Below, one piece after another: positions 1 to 6,268 of a stretch of DNA of 6,804 nt (position 1 is its first letter; each line of letters starts with the position of its first letter). The DNA is from Finegoldia magna. Its GTDB lineage: Bacteria > Bacillota > Clostridia > Tissierellales > Peptoniphilaceae. The DNA lies in NCBI RefSeq assembly GCF_018371055.1, contig NZ_JAGYZD010000080.1:1-6804 (forward strand), read 5' to 3'. The notes beneath the pieces were generated by a model. It was given only the letters and a program-made list of their open reading frames with translations, made no database searches and was not told the origin of the DNA. A program made the position numbers and the translations under genes.

Positions 1-59
1 GAGTTGACCGCGATATAATGCAAAAAATTAGAGATATATGGCAAAGATCGTACGATTAA
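1..59 (+). CDS. C-terminal end of an unidentified protein (partial)
   Basis: An open frame enters from the left edge and reads 18 residues (first full codon at base 3), ending in IRDIWQRSYD before a TAA at 57-59. The stop overlaps the left arm of a strong hairpin at 58-89, the position expected for the end of a real gene. The tail is charged and probably helical. I do not recognise the family from this fragment, and its function cannot be given. The alternative is that the frame is chance, because 18 codons is short; the well-placed terminator is the main support. Confidence 0.55.
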   Translation, partial: VDRDIMQKIRDIWQRSYD

Positions 60-89
60 AAAAACTGGTTTGTACAAACCAGTTTTTTT
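58..89. terminator. Bidirectional intrinsic terminator between converging genes
   Basis: The left arm (58-72) and right arm (75-89) are exact reverse complements: seven A, then CTGGTTTG, a two-base centre TA, CAAACCAG, then seven T. In practice a loop of about four bases (GTAC) on a 14-bp stem is likely. The plus-strand transcript ends in a U run at 83-89, and the minus-strand transcript ends in a U run from 64-58, so the same hairpin can stop RNA polymerase from both sides. The stop codons of both flanking genes (TAA at 57-59 on plus, TAA at 90-88 on minus) lie partly inside the stem. Confidence 0.9.
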
Positions 90-459
90 ATCCCTTGAAT
101 ATTTCCAAGCCAAACATATCACACATATCGTTTAATCCTTGTAGGATTTCTTCACGGCTGTAGTTTGATTTTTGAAGTTTTTCATCGGAAAGACCTTTTA
201 ATTTGTCGTAAAATCTTGTAGCGATTGTAGCATACATTAGATTATTAGTTTCTAGCTTTTCGAACAAAATATTTTCTGCATCGTTTATTCTATCTTCTTC
301 GATTAGATTTTCCAACAATCTTTCAAATTCAAATGAATCTTTTTGGTATTCTTCATTCTCGTTTAATTTTCTACTCGTTTCCATATCAGTAAATAATTTT
401 TGCAAAAATTCACTGACTACGTTGATTTGTTTTAATAGCCAATCGTTTGATTCTATCAT
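88..459 (-). CDS. Small helical hypothetical protein, possibly DUF6483-like
   Basis: The gene encodes 123 residues on the minus strand, starting at an ATG (459-457) with an AGAAAGAG ribosome site at 474-467. The protein is acidic, rich in Glu, Leu, Lys and Asn, and has no signal peptide or membrane segment, so it is probably cytoplasmic. It reads as mostly alpha-helical: an N-terminal amphipathic helix (residues 5-24, NDWLLKQINVVSEFLQKLF), a charged stretch, then helical pairs that look like a small repeat-type bundle (residues 43-110). The N-terminal pattern recalls the uncharacterised DUF6483 family, but that is from memory and uncertain. No catalytic motif is visible. It is transcribed away from the aro operon and converges on the upstream gene; nothing in the context shows a link to aromatic synthesis. 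Confidence 0.85.
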   Translation of the reverse strand: MIESNDWLLKQINVVSEFLQKLFTDMETSRKLNENEEYQKDSFEFERLLENLIEEDRINDAENILFEKLETNNLMYATIATRFYDKLKGLSDEKLQKSNYSREEILQGLNDMCDMFGLEIFKG

Positions 460-490
460 GTTATCACTCTTTCTAAATTTCTCTACTTAT

Positions 491-496
491 ATTATA
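491..496 (-). promoter_or_regulatory. Probable -10 element of the minus-strand gene
   Basis: Read on the minus strand this is a perfect TATAAT, about 32 bases upstream of the minus-strand ATG, which would leave a short leader. No good TTGACA-like -35 is seen at the usual 16-18 base spacing (TATATC at 519-514 is the nearest). The region is AT-rich, so chance matches are common. Confidence 0.45.
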
Positions 497-512
497 CTAA
501 ATTTCTCAGTTT

Positions 513-521
513 TGATATACT
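513..521 (+). promoter_or_regulatory. Probable extended -10 promoter of the aro operon
   Basis: TGATATACT fits an extended -10 (TG, one base, TATACT). Transcription would begin near 528, leaving a leader of about 24 bases before the aroF ATG. There is no convincing -35 (TATACT at 493-498 occupies that spacing), which is typical of extended -10 promoters. This is the only good candidate between the divergent genes. The leader is followed by a GGAG ribosome site at 542-545, six bases before the aroF start. Confidence 0.5.
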
Positions 522-533
522 ATTAATAGAATA
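516..533. promoter_or_regulatory. Palindrome over the aro -10 and start site, possible operator
   Basis: TATACTATTAATAGAATA is an 18-bp inverted repeat with a single mismatched pair (A519 opposite A530) and a perfect core CTATTAATAG. It covers the proposed -10 and the predicted transcription start, where a repressor would act. No known regulator motif is recognised, and because the stretch is so AT-rich it may be coincidence. Confidence 0.25.
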
Positions 534-551
534 AGATTATCGGAGAAAATT

Positions 552-1553
552 ATGATAGTAAAATTAAAAAGAAATCCTAACGAAAAGGAAGTAAAAAAAT
601 TAATAGATTTTTTAAACGAACAAAACGTCAGAATTGACGAGACTGTTGGCGATAGATACACGATTATTTCGTTGATAGGAGATACTTCAAGTATTGATGA
701 GAAGTTAATATCGCGTTTTGATATCGTGGACAAGGTTATTAGAATTGAAGAACCTTTCAGCAAGGCGAACAAAAAATACCATCCACAACCTAAAATTGTA
801 GATGTTGATGGTGTAAAAATAGGTGACGGAAATTTCTGCGTGATGGCAGGTCCTTGCTCTGTTGAAAGTGAAGAACAAATTATTACGATTGCTAAAAGTG
901 TGAAGAAGAATGGAGCAAATATCCTTAGAGGTGGAGCTTTTAAGCCTAGGTCATCACCTTATGCATTTCAAGGATTGGGAAAAAAGGGAATCGATTTGTT
1001 AATCCAAGCAAAAAAAGAAACTGGACTTCCAATTATTACTGAAATAATGGATTTGTCAGATTTGGATTATTTCAACGATGTCGATATGTTGCAAGTTGGA
1101 GCGAGAAATATGCAAAATTATTCCTTGCTTAAAGAGTTGGGACATTCAGACAAACCAATATTATTAAAAAGAGGTTTGAGTGCGACTTACAAGGAATGGA
1201 TAATGAGTGCGGAGTACATTATGACTGGTGGAAACGAGAATGTAGTATTGTGTGAAAGGGGAATTCGAACTTTCGAAAATTACACTAGAAATACTTTGGA
1301 TATTTCCGCTATTTCTGTAATGAAGGAATTGTCACAACTTCCAATAATAATGGATCCATCACACGCAAGTGGAAAATACACTTTGATTGAACCGCTATCA
1401 CTTGCTTCGACTGCTGCAGGTTGCGACGGACTTATGATTGAAGTGCACAACGATCCAGAAAATGCTCTAAGCGATGGGCCACAATCTGTCACTTGCGAAA
1501 GATTTAGAACTATAATGAGAAAAGTAAGGAAATTGAGACAATGTATTCAGTAA
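552..1553 (+). CDS. aroF: 3-deoxy-7-phosphoheptulonate (DAHP) synthase, type I-beta with N-terminal ferredoxin-like domain
   Basis: Catalyses the first step of the shikimate pathway, condensing phosphoenolpyruvate and erythrose 4-phosphate to DAHP in the cytoplasm. The 333-residue length and layout match the Thermotoga maritima type: an N-terminal ferredoxin-like (ACT-like) regulatory domain (residues 1 to about 67), a linker, then a TIM-barrel catalytic domain. Visible motifs are GPCSVES (100-106), LRGGAFKPRSSPYAFQG (125-141), LLKRG (204-208), CERGIRTF (234-241) and DPSHASG (268-274). The metal ligands expected for the family are present: Cys102, His271, Glu297 and Asp308. In Thermotoga the extra domain carries feedback inhibition by Tyr or Phe, so the same control is inferred here. 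Unlike the Bacillus enzyme there is no fused chorismate mutase; one is encoded separately downstream. First gene of the operon; its end overlaps aroB by 13 nt. Confidence 0.97.
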   Translation: MIVKLKRNPNEKEVKKLIDFLNEQNVRIDETVGDRYTIISLIGDTSSIDEKLISRFDIVDKVIRIEEPFSKANKKYHPQPKIVDVDGVKIGDGNFCVMAGPCSVESEEQIITIAKSVKKNGANILRGGAFKPRSSPYAFQGLGKKGIDLLIQAKKETGLPIITEIMDLSDLDYFNDVDMLQVGARNMQNYSLLKELGHSDKPILLKRGLSATYKEWIMSAEYIMTGGNENVVLCERGIRTFENYTRNTLDISAISVMKELSQLPIIMDPSHASGKYTLIEPLSLASTAAGCDGLMIEVHNDPENALSDGPQSVTCERFRTIMRKVRKLRQCIQ

Positions 1554-2572
1554 TAAATGTCGAAAATTACGATCTGATAGTTGGGCTTGATGCGTTGAAT
1601 CAATCGCGTGATTATTTGAAAAATTTCATAAAATCAAAGGCGATTATTATTACTGATGAAAATGTAGACAAATATCACCATAAAACATTGGATATTTTAT
1701 TAGATGAGTTGGAGATTGAGCACGAATTTTACGTTATAAAACCTGGGGAATCTTCTAAAAGTTTATCAGAGTACGAAAAAATAATGACATACATGAGCAT
1801 GTCTTATCACAGAAATGACACTGTCATTGCTTTTGGTGGAGGTGTCGTTGGAGATTTGGCTGGGTTTGTCGCTGCGACTTTTATGCGCGGAATAGATTTT
1901 ATTCAAATTCCTACGACTGTTTTGTCGATGGTAGATTCATCAGTGGGATCCAAAACTGGGATTGATTTACCAACTGGGAAAAATTTGATAGGAGCGTTCA
2001 AAGATCCAAAGCTTTGCATTATTGATCCACTCTTATTGAAAACTTTAGACGATTACGTGTTTGAAGATGGTTTCGGTGAAATTATCAAATACGCGATTTG
2101 TTTTGATGAAGAATTATTCGACAAGATAAGTTCCAAAAGATACACCAAACAAAGCAATTTATCGGAAATTGTGGAGATTTGTGTGAGCATCAAAAAAAAC
2201 ATAGTGCTCCAAGATAAATTGGAACAAAATTTGAGAAAATTATTAAATTACGGGCATACATTGGGACACGCTGTCGAAAAATTGTCCGATTATAACGTTA
2301 TGCACGGACACGCCGTAGCTTATGGAATGAAGTGCATGGCGAAAAAATACAGCAAAGATTATGACAGAATATTGGAAGTTCTGAAAATGTATAATTTGGA
2401 TGGAAATTACGATTATTCTGTGGAAGATGTGTATGAAGTTAGCCTTCGCGATAAGAAAAACACAAAAGATATGATTAGTTTGATAGTTTCCGAAGAAATT
2501 GGAGAATGTACGGTTTTGAGTATGAACAAATCGGATTACAAAAAGGTTTTGAGTGATATTTATGAAAATTAA
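1541..2572 (+). CDS. aroB: 3-dehydroquinate synthase
   Basis: Converts DAHP to 3-dehydroquinate, using NAD+ catalytically and a divalent metal (Zn or Co). The 343 residues are the normal family length. The N-terminal part holds the NAD-binding signature FGGGVVGDLAGFVAATFMRG (98-117), followed by IPTTVLSMVDSSVGSKTGID (123-142) and the GKNLIGAF segment (146-153). The C-terminal helical domain holds the metal ligands Glu180 (GFGEIIKY), His239 (NYGHTLGHAVE) and His255 (MHGHAVAYGM), plus RDKK (303-306). An oddity is that the usual Glu of the HGEA motif is His257 here. The start ATG lies 13 nt inside aroF, with AAGGA at 1526-1530 as the ribosome site, consistent with coupled translation. The product passes to AroQ, encoded last in the operon. 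Confidence 0.97.
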   Translation: MYSVINVENYDLIVGLDALNQSRDYLKNFIKSKAIIITDENVDKYHHKTLDILLDELEIEHEFYVIKPGESSKSLSEYEKIMTYMSMSYHRNDTVIAFGGGVVGDLAGFVAATFMRGIDFIQIPTTVLSMVDSSVGSKTGIDLPTGKNLIGAFKDPKLCIIDPLLLKTLDDYVFEDGFGEIIKYAICFDEELFDKISSKRYTKQSNLSEIVEICVSIKKNIVLQDKLEQNLRKLLNYGHTLGHAVEKLSDYNVMHGHAVAYGMKCMAKKYSKDYDRILEVLKMYNLDGNYDYSVEDVYEVSLRDKKNTKDMISLIVSEEIGECTVLSMNKSDYKKVLSDIYEN

Positions 2573-3758
2573 AACGGACAAATTACAAGGAACGGTGGAC
2601 GCTATATCTTCCAAATCATTTGCACATAGATTTTTGATTTTGGCAAGTGTCGCAGATACTGATACAACTATTATCATCAATGAATTCTCAAACGATATAA
2701 TGACAACTATTGATTGCTTGAGAAATTTGGGAGTAGAAATCGAAATAAATGGAAATGAAGTTACAGTTCATCCTTCGTTTTTCCAAAAAGATGTGTCTGA
2801 TATTAATGTAAATGATTCGGGTTCAACGTTGAGATTTCTGTTACCATTGGTGAGTTTCTTATCTCAAAAGACAAACATCAAATGTAGTGGGAGGCTACAA
2901 GATAGACCGATAAAAGAATTGATAGATCAATTGAAATTATCGGGGCTCACTTTCAGTGAAGATAAACTTCCTTTTACAGTTGATGGAACTTTTCACAAAA
3001 TTGATTTCGAATTTCCAGGCAATGTATCCAGCCAATACATCTCTGCAATTATGATGATTGCACCACTTATCGGTGGCTGTGAAATCAAATTGACATCACA
3101 ACTTGAATCTACGGGATATATTAAAATCACACAAGAATGTTTGAAATTATTTGGAGTGGAGTCTGAGATTTTGCCTGATAAAGTCATAGTAAAACCTGGT
3201 GCATTAAAATCACCAGGGGAAATTATCGTAGAGGGAGATTGGTCGAACGCAGCGTTTTTCTTGTGTGCAAATGAGTTGGGTGCAGATATAAACGTTAAGA
3301 ACTTAAACATGGACTCAGTTCAAGCAGACAGAAAAATAGTCGAATTATTAGAAAAAATCGATAACAACGAAGATTACTGCGAAATCGATATATCACAAAC
3401 GCCAGATTTATATGTAATTTTGGCAGTGGTTTTGTCTCAAAAATGCTACAAATCGGTGCTAAAAAACGCTAAAAGATTGAGGTTAAAAGAATCGGATAGA
3501 ATTCAATCAACTTACGATATGCTACAATCATTCGGTGTAAACTGCAAAATAGACGGAGATGATTTAATAATTTATAAATCAGAAATGAAACCTGCTGTTA
3601 TAAATTCTTGTGATGATCACAGAATTGTAATGGCTGCAGCAATAGCATCTATAATTACGAAAGAAGTTGAAATCAAAGATTGGCAAGCCGTGAAGAAATC
3701 TTATCCATCATTTTTTAGTGAAATAGAAAGGCTGGATAGCGATGTCATCTATAGGTAA
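2562..3758 (+). CDS. aroA: 5-enolpyruvylshikimate-3-phosphate (EPSP) synthase
   Basis: Transfers the enolpyruvyl group of phosphoenolpyruvate to shikimate 3-phosphate. It is a two-domain enzyme of 398 residues, a little shorter than the usual 425-430. Visible motifs (numbered from the chosen start) are SSKSFAHR (16-23, catalytic Lys18), DSGSTLRFLLP (85-95), GRLQDRPIKEL (110-120), SSQYISA (156-162), GDWSNAAFF (225-233), TPDLY (280-284, catalytic-type Asp282), RLKESDRI (307-314, Glu310) and DDHRIVMA (351-358). The proline that follows Arg in the E. coli GTAMRP motif is Phe here. I chose ATG 2562 because MKIKTDKLQG fits the family N-terminus; a GTG at 2553 is in frame and sits at good spacing from AAAAGG (2541-2546), so a start three residues longer is possible. 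It overlaps aroB by 11 nt (20 nt with GTG) and aroC by 17 nt. Confidence 0.96.
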   Translation: MKIKTDKLQGTVDAISSKSFAHRFLILASVADTDTTIIINEFSNDIMTTIDCLRNLGVEIEINGNEVTVHPSFFQKDVSDINVNDSGSTLRFLLPLVSFLSQKTNIKCSGRLQDRPIKELIDQLKLSGLTFSEDKLPFTVDGTFHKIDFEFPGNVSSQYISAIMMIAPLIGGCEIKLTSQLESTGYIKITQECLKLFGVESEILPDKVIVKPGALKSPGEIIVEGDWSNAAFFLCANELGADINVKNLNMDSVQADRKIVELLEKIDNNEDYCEIDISQTPDLYVILAVVLSQKCYKSVLKNAKRLRLKESDRIQSTYDMLQSFGVNCKIDGDDLIIYKSEMKPAVINSCDDHRIVMAAAIASIITKEVEIKDWQAVKKSYPSFFSEIERLDSDVIYR

Positions 3759-4833
3759 ATTAGTTAAGTTAACCGTGTGGGGAGAATCGCACGGCACAAT
3801 GATTGGTGGCGTGATTGATGGAATTGATCCAGGAATCAAAATTGACCACGAAAGATTGAGAGCACACATGAAAAGAAGATCTCCCGGCAAATCCAACACG
3901 ACACTAAGAAAAGAATCAGATGAAGTTGAGTTCGTATCGGGGATTATGAACGACATAACAACAGGTGCTCCATTAACTTATATTATAAAAAACTCAGACC
4001 ATCACTCAAAAGATTATTCAAATATTTACAACACTCCAAGACCATCGCATGCAGACTATCCTGCAACTGTTAGATACAATGATTTCAACGATATCAATGG
4101 TAGTGGACATTTTTCTGGAAGATTAACAGCAGTCATTAACGTGGCGGGATTTATCGCCCAAGAAATATTGAAACAACAAGACATCTATGTGTTCAGCCAC
4201 TTGTATTCACTGGGAGATATTGTAGATGAAAGATTTGATGATTTAAACTTTACAGACTACAGTTATTTGAGAGAAAGAAAAATCGAAGTAATAAACGATG
4301 AAATTATAGATAAAATAGACGATAAAATAGAAGAGTTGAGAGATAGAAAAGATTCCATTGGCTCAAGTGTCGAAACTGTTGTGTATAATTTGAGAGCAGG
4401 AGTTGGAGATACGCTTTTTGATTCGATTGAATCTAGGTTGTCACAAAGTTATTTTGGAATTGGTGCAGTAAAATCGGTTGAGTTTGGTTTGGGCAAATCA
4501 TTCGACAACTCAAATGCATCTGTTGTGAATGACTGCTATTATATAGAGAACGAACAAATCAAAACCAAAACAAATTACAACGGTGGAATATTGGGAGGAA
4601 TTTCGACGGGAATGCCGATAATTTCCTTGGTTACATTCAAACCACCTGCATCGATTGGAATAACACAAGATACGGTTGATTTGAGAAGTAGAACGAACAC
4701 TACGTTGACTGTTGAAGGAAGACACGACCCAAGCATTGGAATCAGAGCCGTAAGCGTGATGGAGTCAATCACAGCTTTTGTGATTTACGATTTGTTAAAG
4801 GAGTACGGATGGAAAAATTTAGAAAAGAAATAG
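3742..4833 (+). CDS. aroC: Chorismate synthase
   Basis: Makes chorismate by 1,4-elimination of phosphate from EPSP, using reduced FMN. The 363 residues are the usual length. Motifs in order: VWGESHG (12-18, His17), MKRRSPGKSNTT (43-54), TGAPLTYIIKNSD (74-86), RPSHADYPATVRY (100-112, His103), GSGHFSGRLTA (120-130), DSIGSSVETVV (204-214), GGILGGISTGMPI (281-293), FKPPASI (299-305) and GRHDPSIGIRAV (326-337). The GHFSGRLTA form replaces GRSSARET of proteobacterial enzymes, a variant I recall in many clostridial AroC proteins. Residues 190-197 (DKIDDKIE) come from a 12-bp tandem duplication in a variable charged helix. The ATG lies 17 nt inside aroA, with GAAAGG at 3726-3731. No flavin reductase gene is seen nearby, so FMN is presumably reduced by another enzyme. 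Confidence 0.97.
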   Translation: MSSIGKLVKLTVWGESHGTMIGGVIDGIDPGIKIDHERLRAHMKRRSPGKSNTTLRKESDEVEFVSGIMNDITTGAPLTYIIKNSDHHSKDYSNIYNTPRPSHADYPATVRYNDFNDINGSGHFSGRLTAVINVAGFIAQEILKQQDIYVFSHLYSLGDIVDERFDDLNFTDYSYLRERKIEVINDEIIDKIDDKIEELRDRKDSIGSSVETVVYNLRAGVGDTLFDSIESRLSQSYFGIGAVKSVEFGLGKSFDNSNASVVNDCYYIENEQIKTKTNYNGGILGGISTGMPIISLVTFKPPASIGITQDTVDLRSRTNTTLTVEGRHDPSIGIRAVSVMESITAFVIYDLLKEYGWKNLEKK

Positions 4834-5060
4834 ATAAAATTGATTCGGAAATTGCAAAGTTATTAGAAAAAAGATTTGAGATTTGTTCTGAAATTGGCGA
4901 TTTTAAATCAAAAAATAATATTGAAACAGAAGACAAATCAAGAGAAAAGGAAATTATTGAAAAAATAGAACGAACAGATTTAAAATACCGTGACAATATA
5001 AAAGAAGTTGAATCCAAAATTTTATTAGAATCGAAAAAAATTCAGGATAATTTGAAATGA
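4809..5060 (+). CDS. Chorismate mutase, free-standing AroQ (all-helical) class
   Basis: Rearranges chorismate to prephenate, the entry to phenylalanine and tyrosine synthesis. The product is 83 residues, a single domain close to the minimal three-helix size of the E. coli mutase domain, and presumably an intertwined dimer. The family active-site set can be placed: Arg5 (FRKEIDKID), Arg22 (EKRFEI), Lys33 (GDFK), Asp42, Arg45 and Glu46 (DKSRE), Ser75 and Gln79 (ESKKIQ), matching E. coli Arg11, Arg28, Lys39, Asp48, Arg51, Glu52, Ser84 and Gln88. The ATG follows a strong AAAGGAG (4797-4803) by five bases. It overlaps aroC by 25 nt, the longest overlap of the operon, and aroE by the ATGA tetranucleotide. 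No dehydratase or dehydrogenase domain is attached. The symbol is left empty because aroQ and aroH are both used for such genes. Confidence 0.93.
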   Translation: MEKFRKEIDKIDSEIAKLLEKRFEICSEIGDFKSKNNIETEDKSREKEIIEKIERTDLKYRDNIKEVESKILLESKKIQDNLK

Positions 5061-6268
5061 AATACGGATTATTGGGAAAATCTTTAAAACACAGTTATTC
5101 AAAAGAAATTCACGAACTATTGGGATACTACAAGTACGAATATTTTGAAGAAGATGATTTGGATAAATTTCTCGCAAGAAAAGACATCAATGGAATCAAT
5201 GTAACTATTCCGTACAAGGAAGACGTCATAAAATATTTGGACGAAATGAGCGAAGATGCGAAGAAAATCGGATGCGCAAACACGATTAAATTCGCGGACA
5301 CGATTAAAGGATACAACACCGATATCGACGGAATGGAGTACATGATTTCTAGAATTATCGATTTGAAAGGAAAAGAAGTCGTGATTTTGGGAGATGGAGC
5401 GACTAGCAAAACAGCAGTAGAATGTGCGAAAAGACTTCAAGCAAGGACTATTAAAGTTATTTCACGAAAAGGTGAGCATAAGTTTGAAGATGTAGATTAT
5501 TACAAAAACTGCGACGTTTTAATTAACGCAACTCCAGTGGGAATGTATCCGAATAATCTAAAATCTGTTATAAGAATCGGAAAAATCAAACCAAAAGCTG
5601 TGTTCGATGTGATTTATAATCCAAACAAAACTTCTTTGTTAATGGATTGCGATAGACTTAGAATTCCAAACGACAATGGTTTGCGAATGCTGGTGTACCA
5701 AGCTGTCAAAGCGTGTGAGATTTTCACTTCGAAGAAAATAGACGATGATGTTGTAGAAGAAATCGTGCAGAAAATTAGAACGAAAAATATGAATATTGCA
5801 CTAGTTGGAATGCCAGGGAGTGGGAAAAGTACGGTCGCAAAAATCATCGCAAAAAATACCGACAAGAAACTTGTGGATATCGACAAAATCATCACACAAA
5901 GATATGGAAGTATTAACGATATATTTGCAGTACAAGGCGAAAAATATTTCAGAAAAATAGAGTCTGAAGTCTTGGAGGAATTTTCCAAAGAAAAGAACTT
6001 GGTTATCGCAACTGGTGGAGGGGCTGTAACTGTGAAAAAGAATTTTTATTATCTTCACCAAAATTCAGTTGTGTATTGGATTGACAGACCGAATAGTAAA
6101 TTATCCAGAAAAAACAGACCAATTTATAAAACAAATACAATGCGTGAGATTAGACAGAACAGAAATTATTTGTATCGAAGATTCAGCGATAAATATTTCA
6201 ACAATTACAACGCAAAAACAACTGCCAAATTAATCGTGGAGGATTTCAATGAAACTATTTATTATTAA
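5057..6268 (+). CDS. aroE-aroK: Bifunctional shikimate dehydrogenase / shikimate kinase fusion
   Basis: Carries out two consecutive steps: NADPH reduction of 3-dehydroshikimate to shikimate, then ATP phosphorylation to shikimate 3-phosphate. The AroE domain (about 1-240) has LKHSYSKEIH (10-19, Ser13 and Ser15), NVTIPYK (48-54, catalytic Lys54), GCANTI (72-77), YNTDIDG (86-92, Asp89), a dinucleotide loop GDGATSKT (112-119, the usual second Gly of GG being Ala), SRK (136-138) for the NADP phosphate, NATPVGM (157-163) and MLVYQA (211-216). The AroK domain (about 245-403) has Walker A GMPGSGKST (251-259), DID (274-276), FRKIE (298-302), TGGGA (319-323), lid arginine NRPIY (353-357) and RNYLY (369-373). 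All expected catalytic residues are present. The frame is continuous with almost no linker. An internal ATG (5789) begins the kinase domain but has no good ribosome site. It overlaps the mutase by 4 nt and aroQ by 20 nt. Confidence 0.96.
   Translation: MKYGLLGKSLKHSYSKEIHELLGYYKYEYFEEDDLDKFLARKDINGINVTIPYKEDVIKYLDEMSEDAKKIGCANTIKFADTIKGYNTDIDGMEYMISRIIDLKGKEVVILGDGATSKTAVECAKRLQARTIKVISRKGEHKFEDVDYYKNCDVLINATPVGMYPNNLKSVIRIGKIKPKAVFDVIYNPNKTSLLMDCDRLRIPNDNGLRMLVYQAVKACEIFTSKKIDDDVVEEIVQKIRTKNMNIALVGMPGSGKSTVAKIIAKNTDKKLVDIDKIITQRYGSINDIFAVQGEKYFRKIESEVLEEFSKEKNLVIATGGGAVTVKKNFYYLHQNSVVYWIDRPNSKLSRKNRPIYKTNTMREIRQNRNYLYRRFSDKYFNNYNAKTTAKLIVEDFNETIYY

Noticed and set aside
460..551. T-box, riboswitch or leader peptide attenuator ahead of the aro operon
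   Set aside because: Only 92 bases separate the divergent start codons, and no terminator/antiterminator pair or T-box core sequence is present.
506..772. A minus-strand frame of 88 codons opposite the aroF start, resembling a membrane protein
   Set aside because: It overlaps the conserved regulatory domain of aroF; its apparent hydrophobicity comes from the reverse complement of AAA and GAA codons.
2243..2680. A 145-codon open frame on the minus strand across the aroB-aroA junction
   Set aside because: It lies antisense to two clearly functional enzymes, has no recognisable domain, and its composition (many Ile, Phe, Asn, His) is that of a reverse-frame shadow.
5780..5791. A separate aroK gene starting at ATG 5789
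   Set aside because: The frame is continuous with aroE, no stop codon intervenes, and no Shine-Dalgarno sequence precedes this ATG, so a fusion protein is the simpler reading.
5614..5988. A 124-codon open frame on the minus strand within aroE-aroK, rich in Ser, Ile and Phe
   Set aside because: It is antisense to the conserved kinase region including Walker A, and its hydrophobic, Ser-rich look is the expected complement of Lys- and Asn-rich coding sequence.
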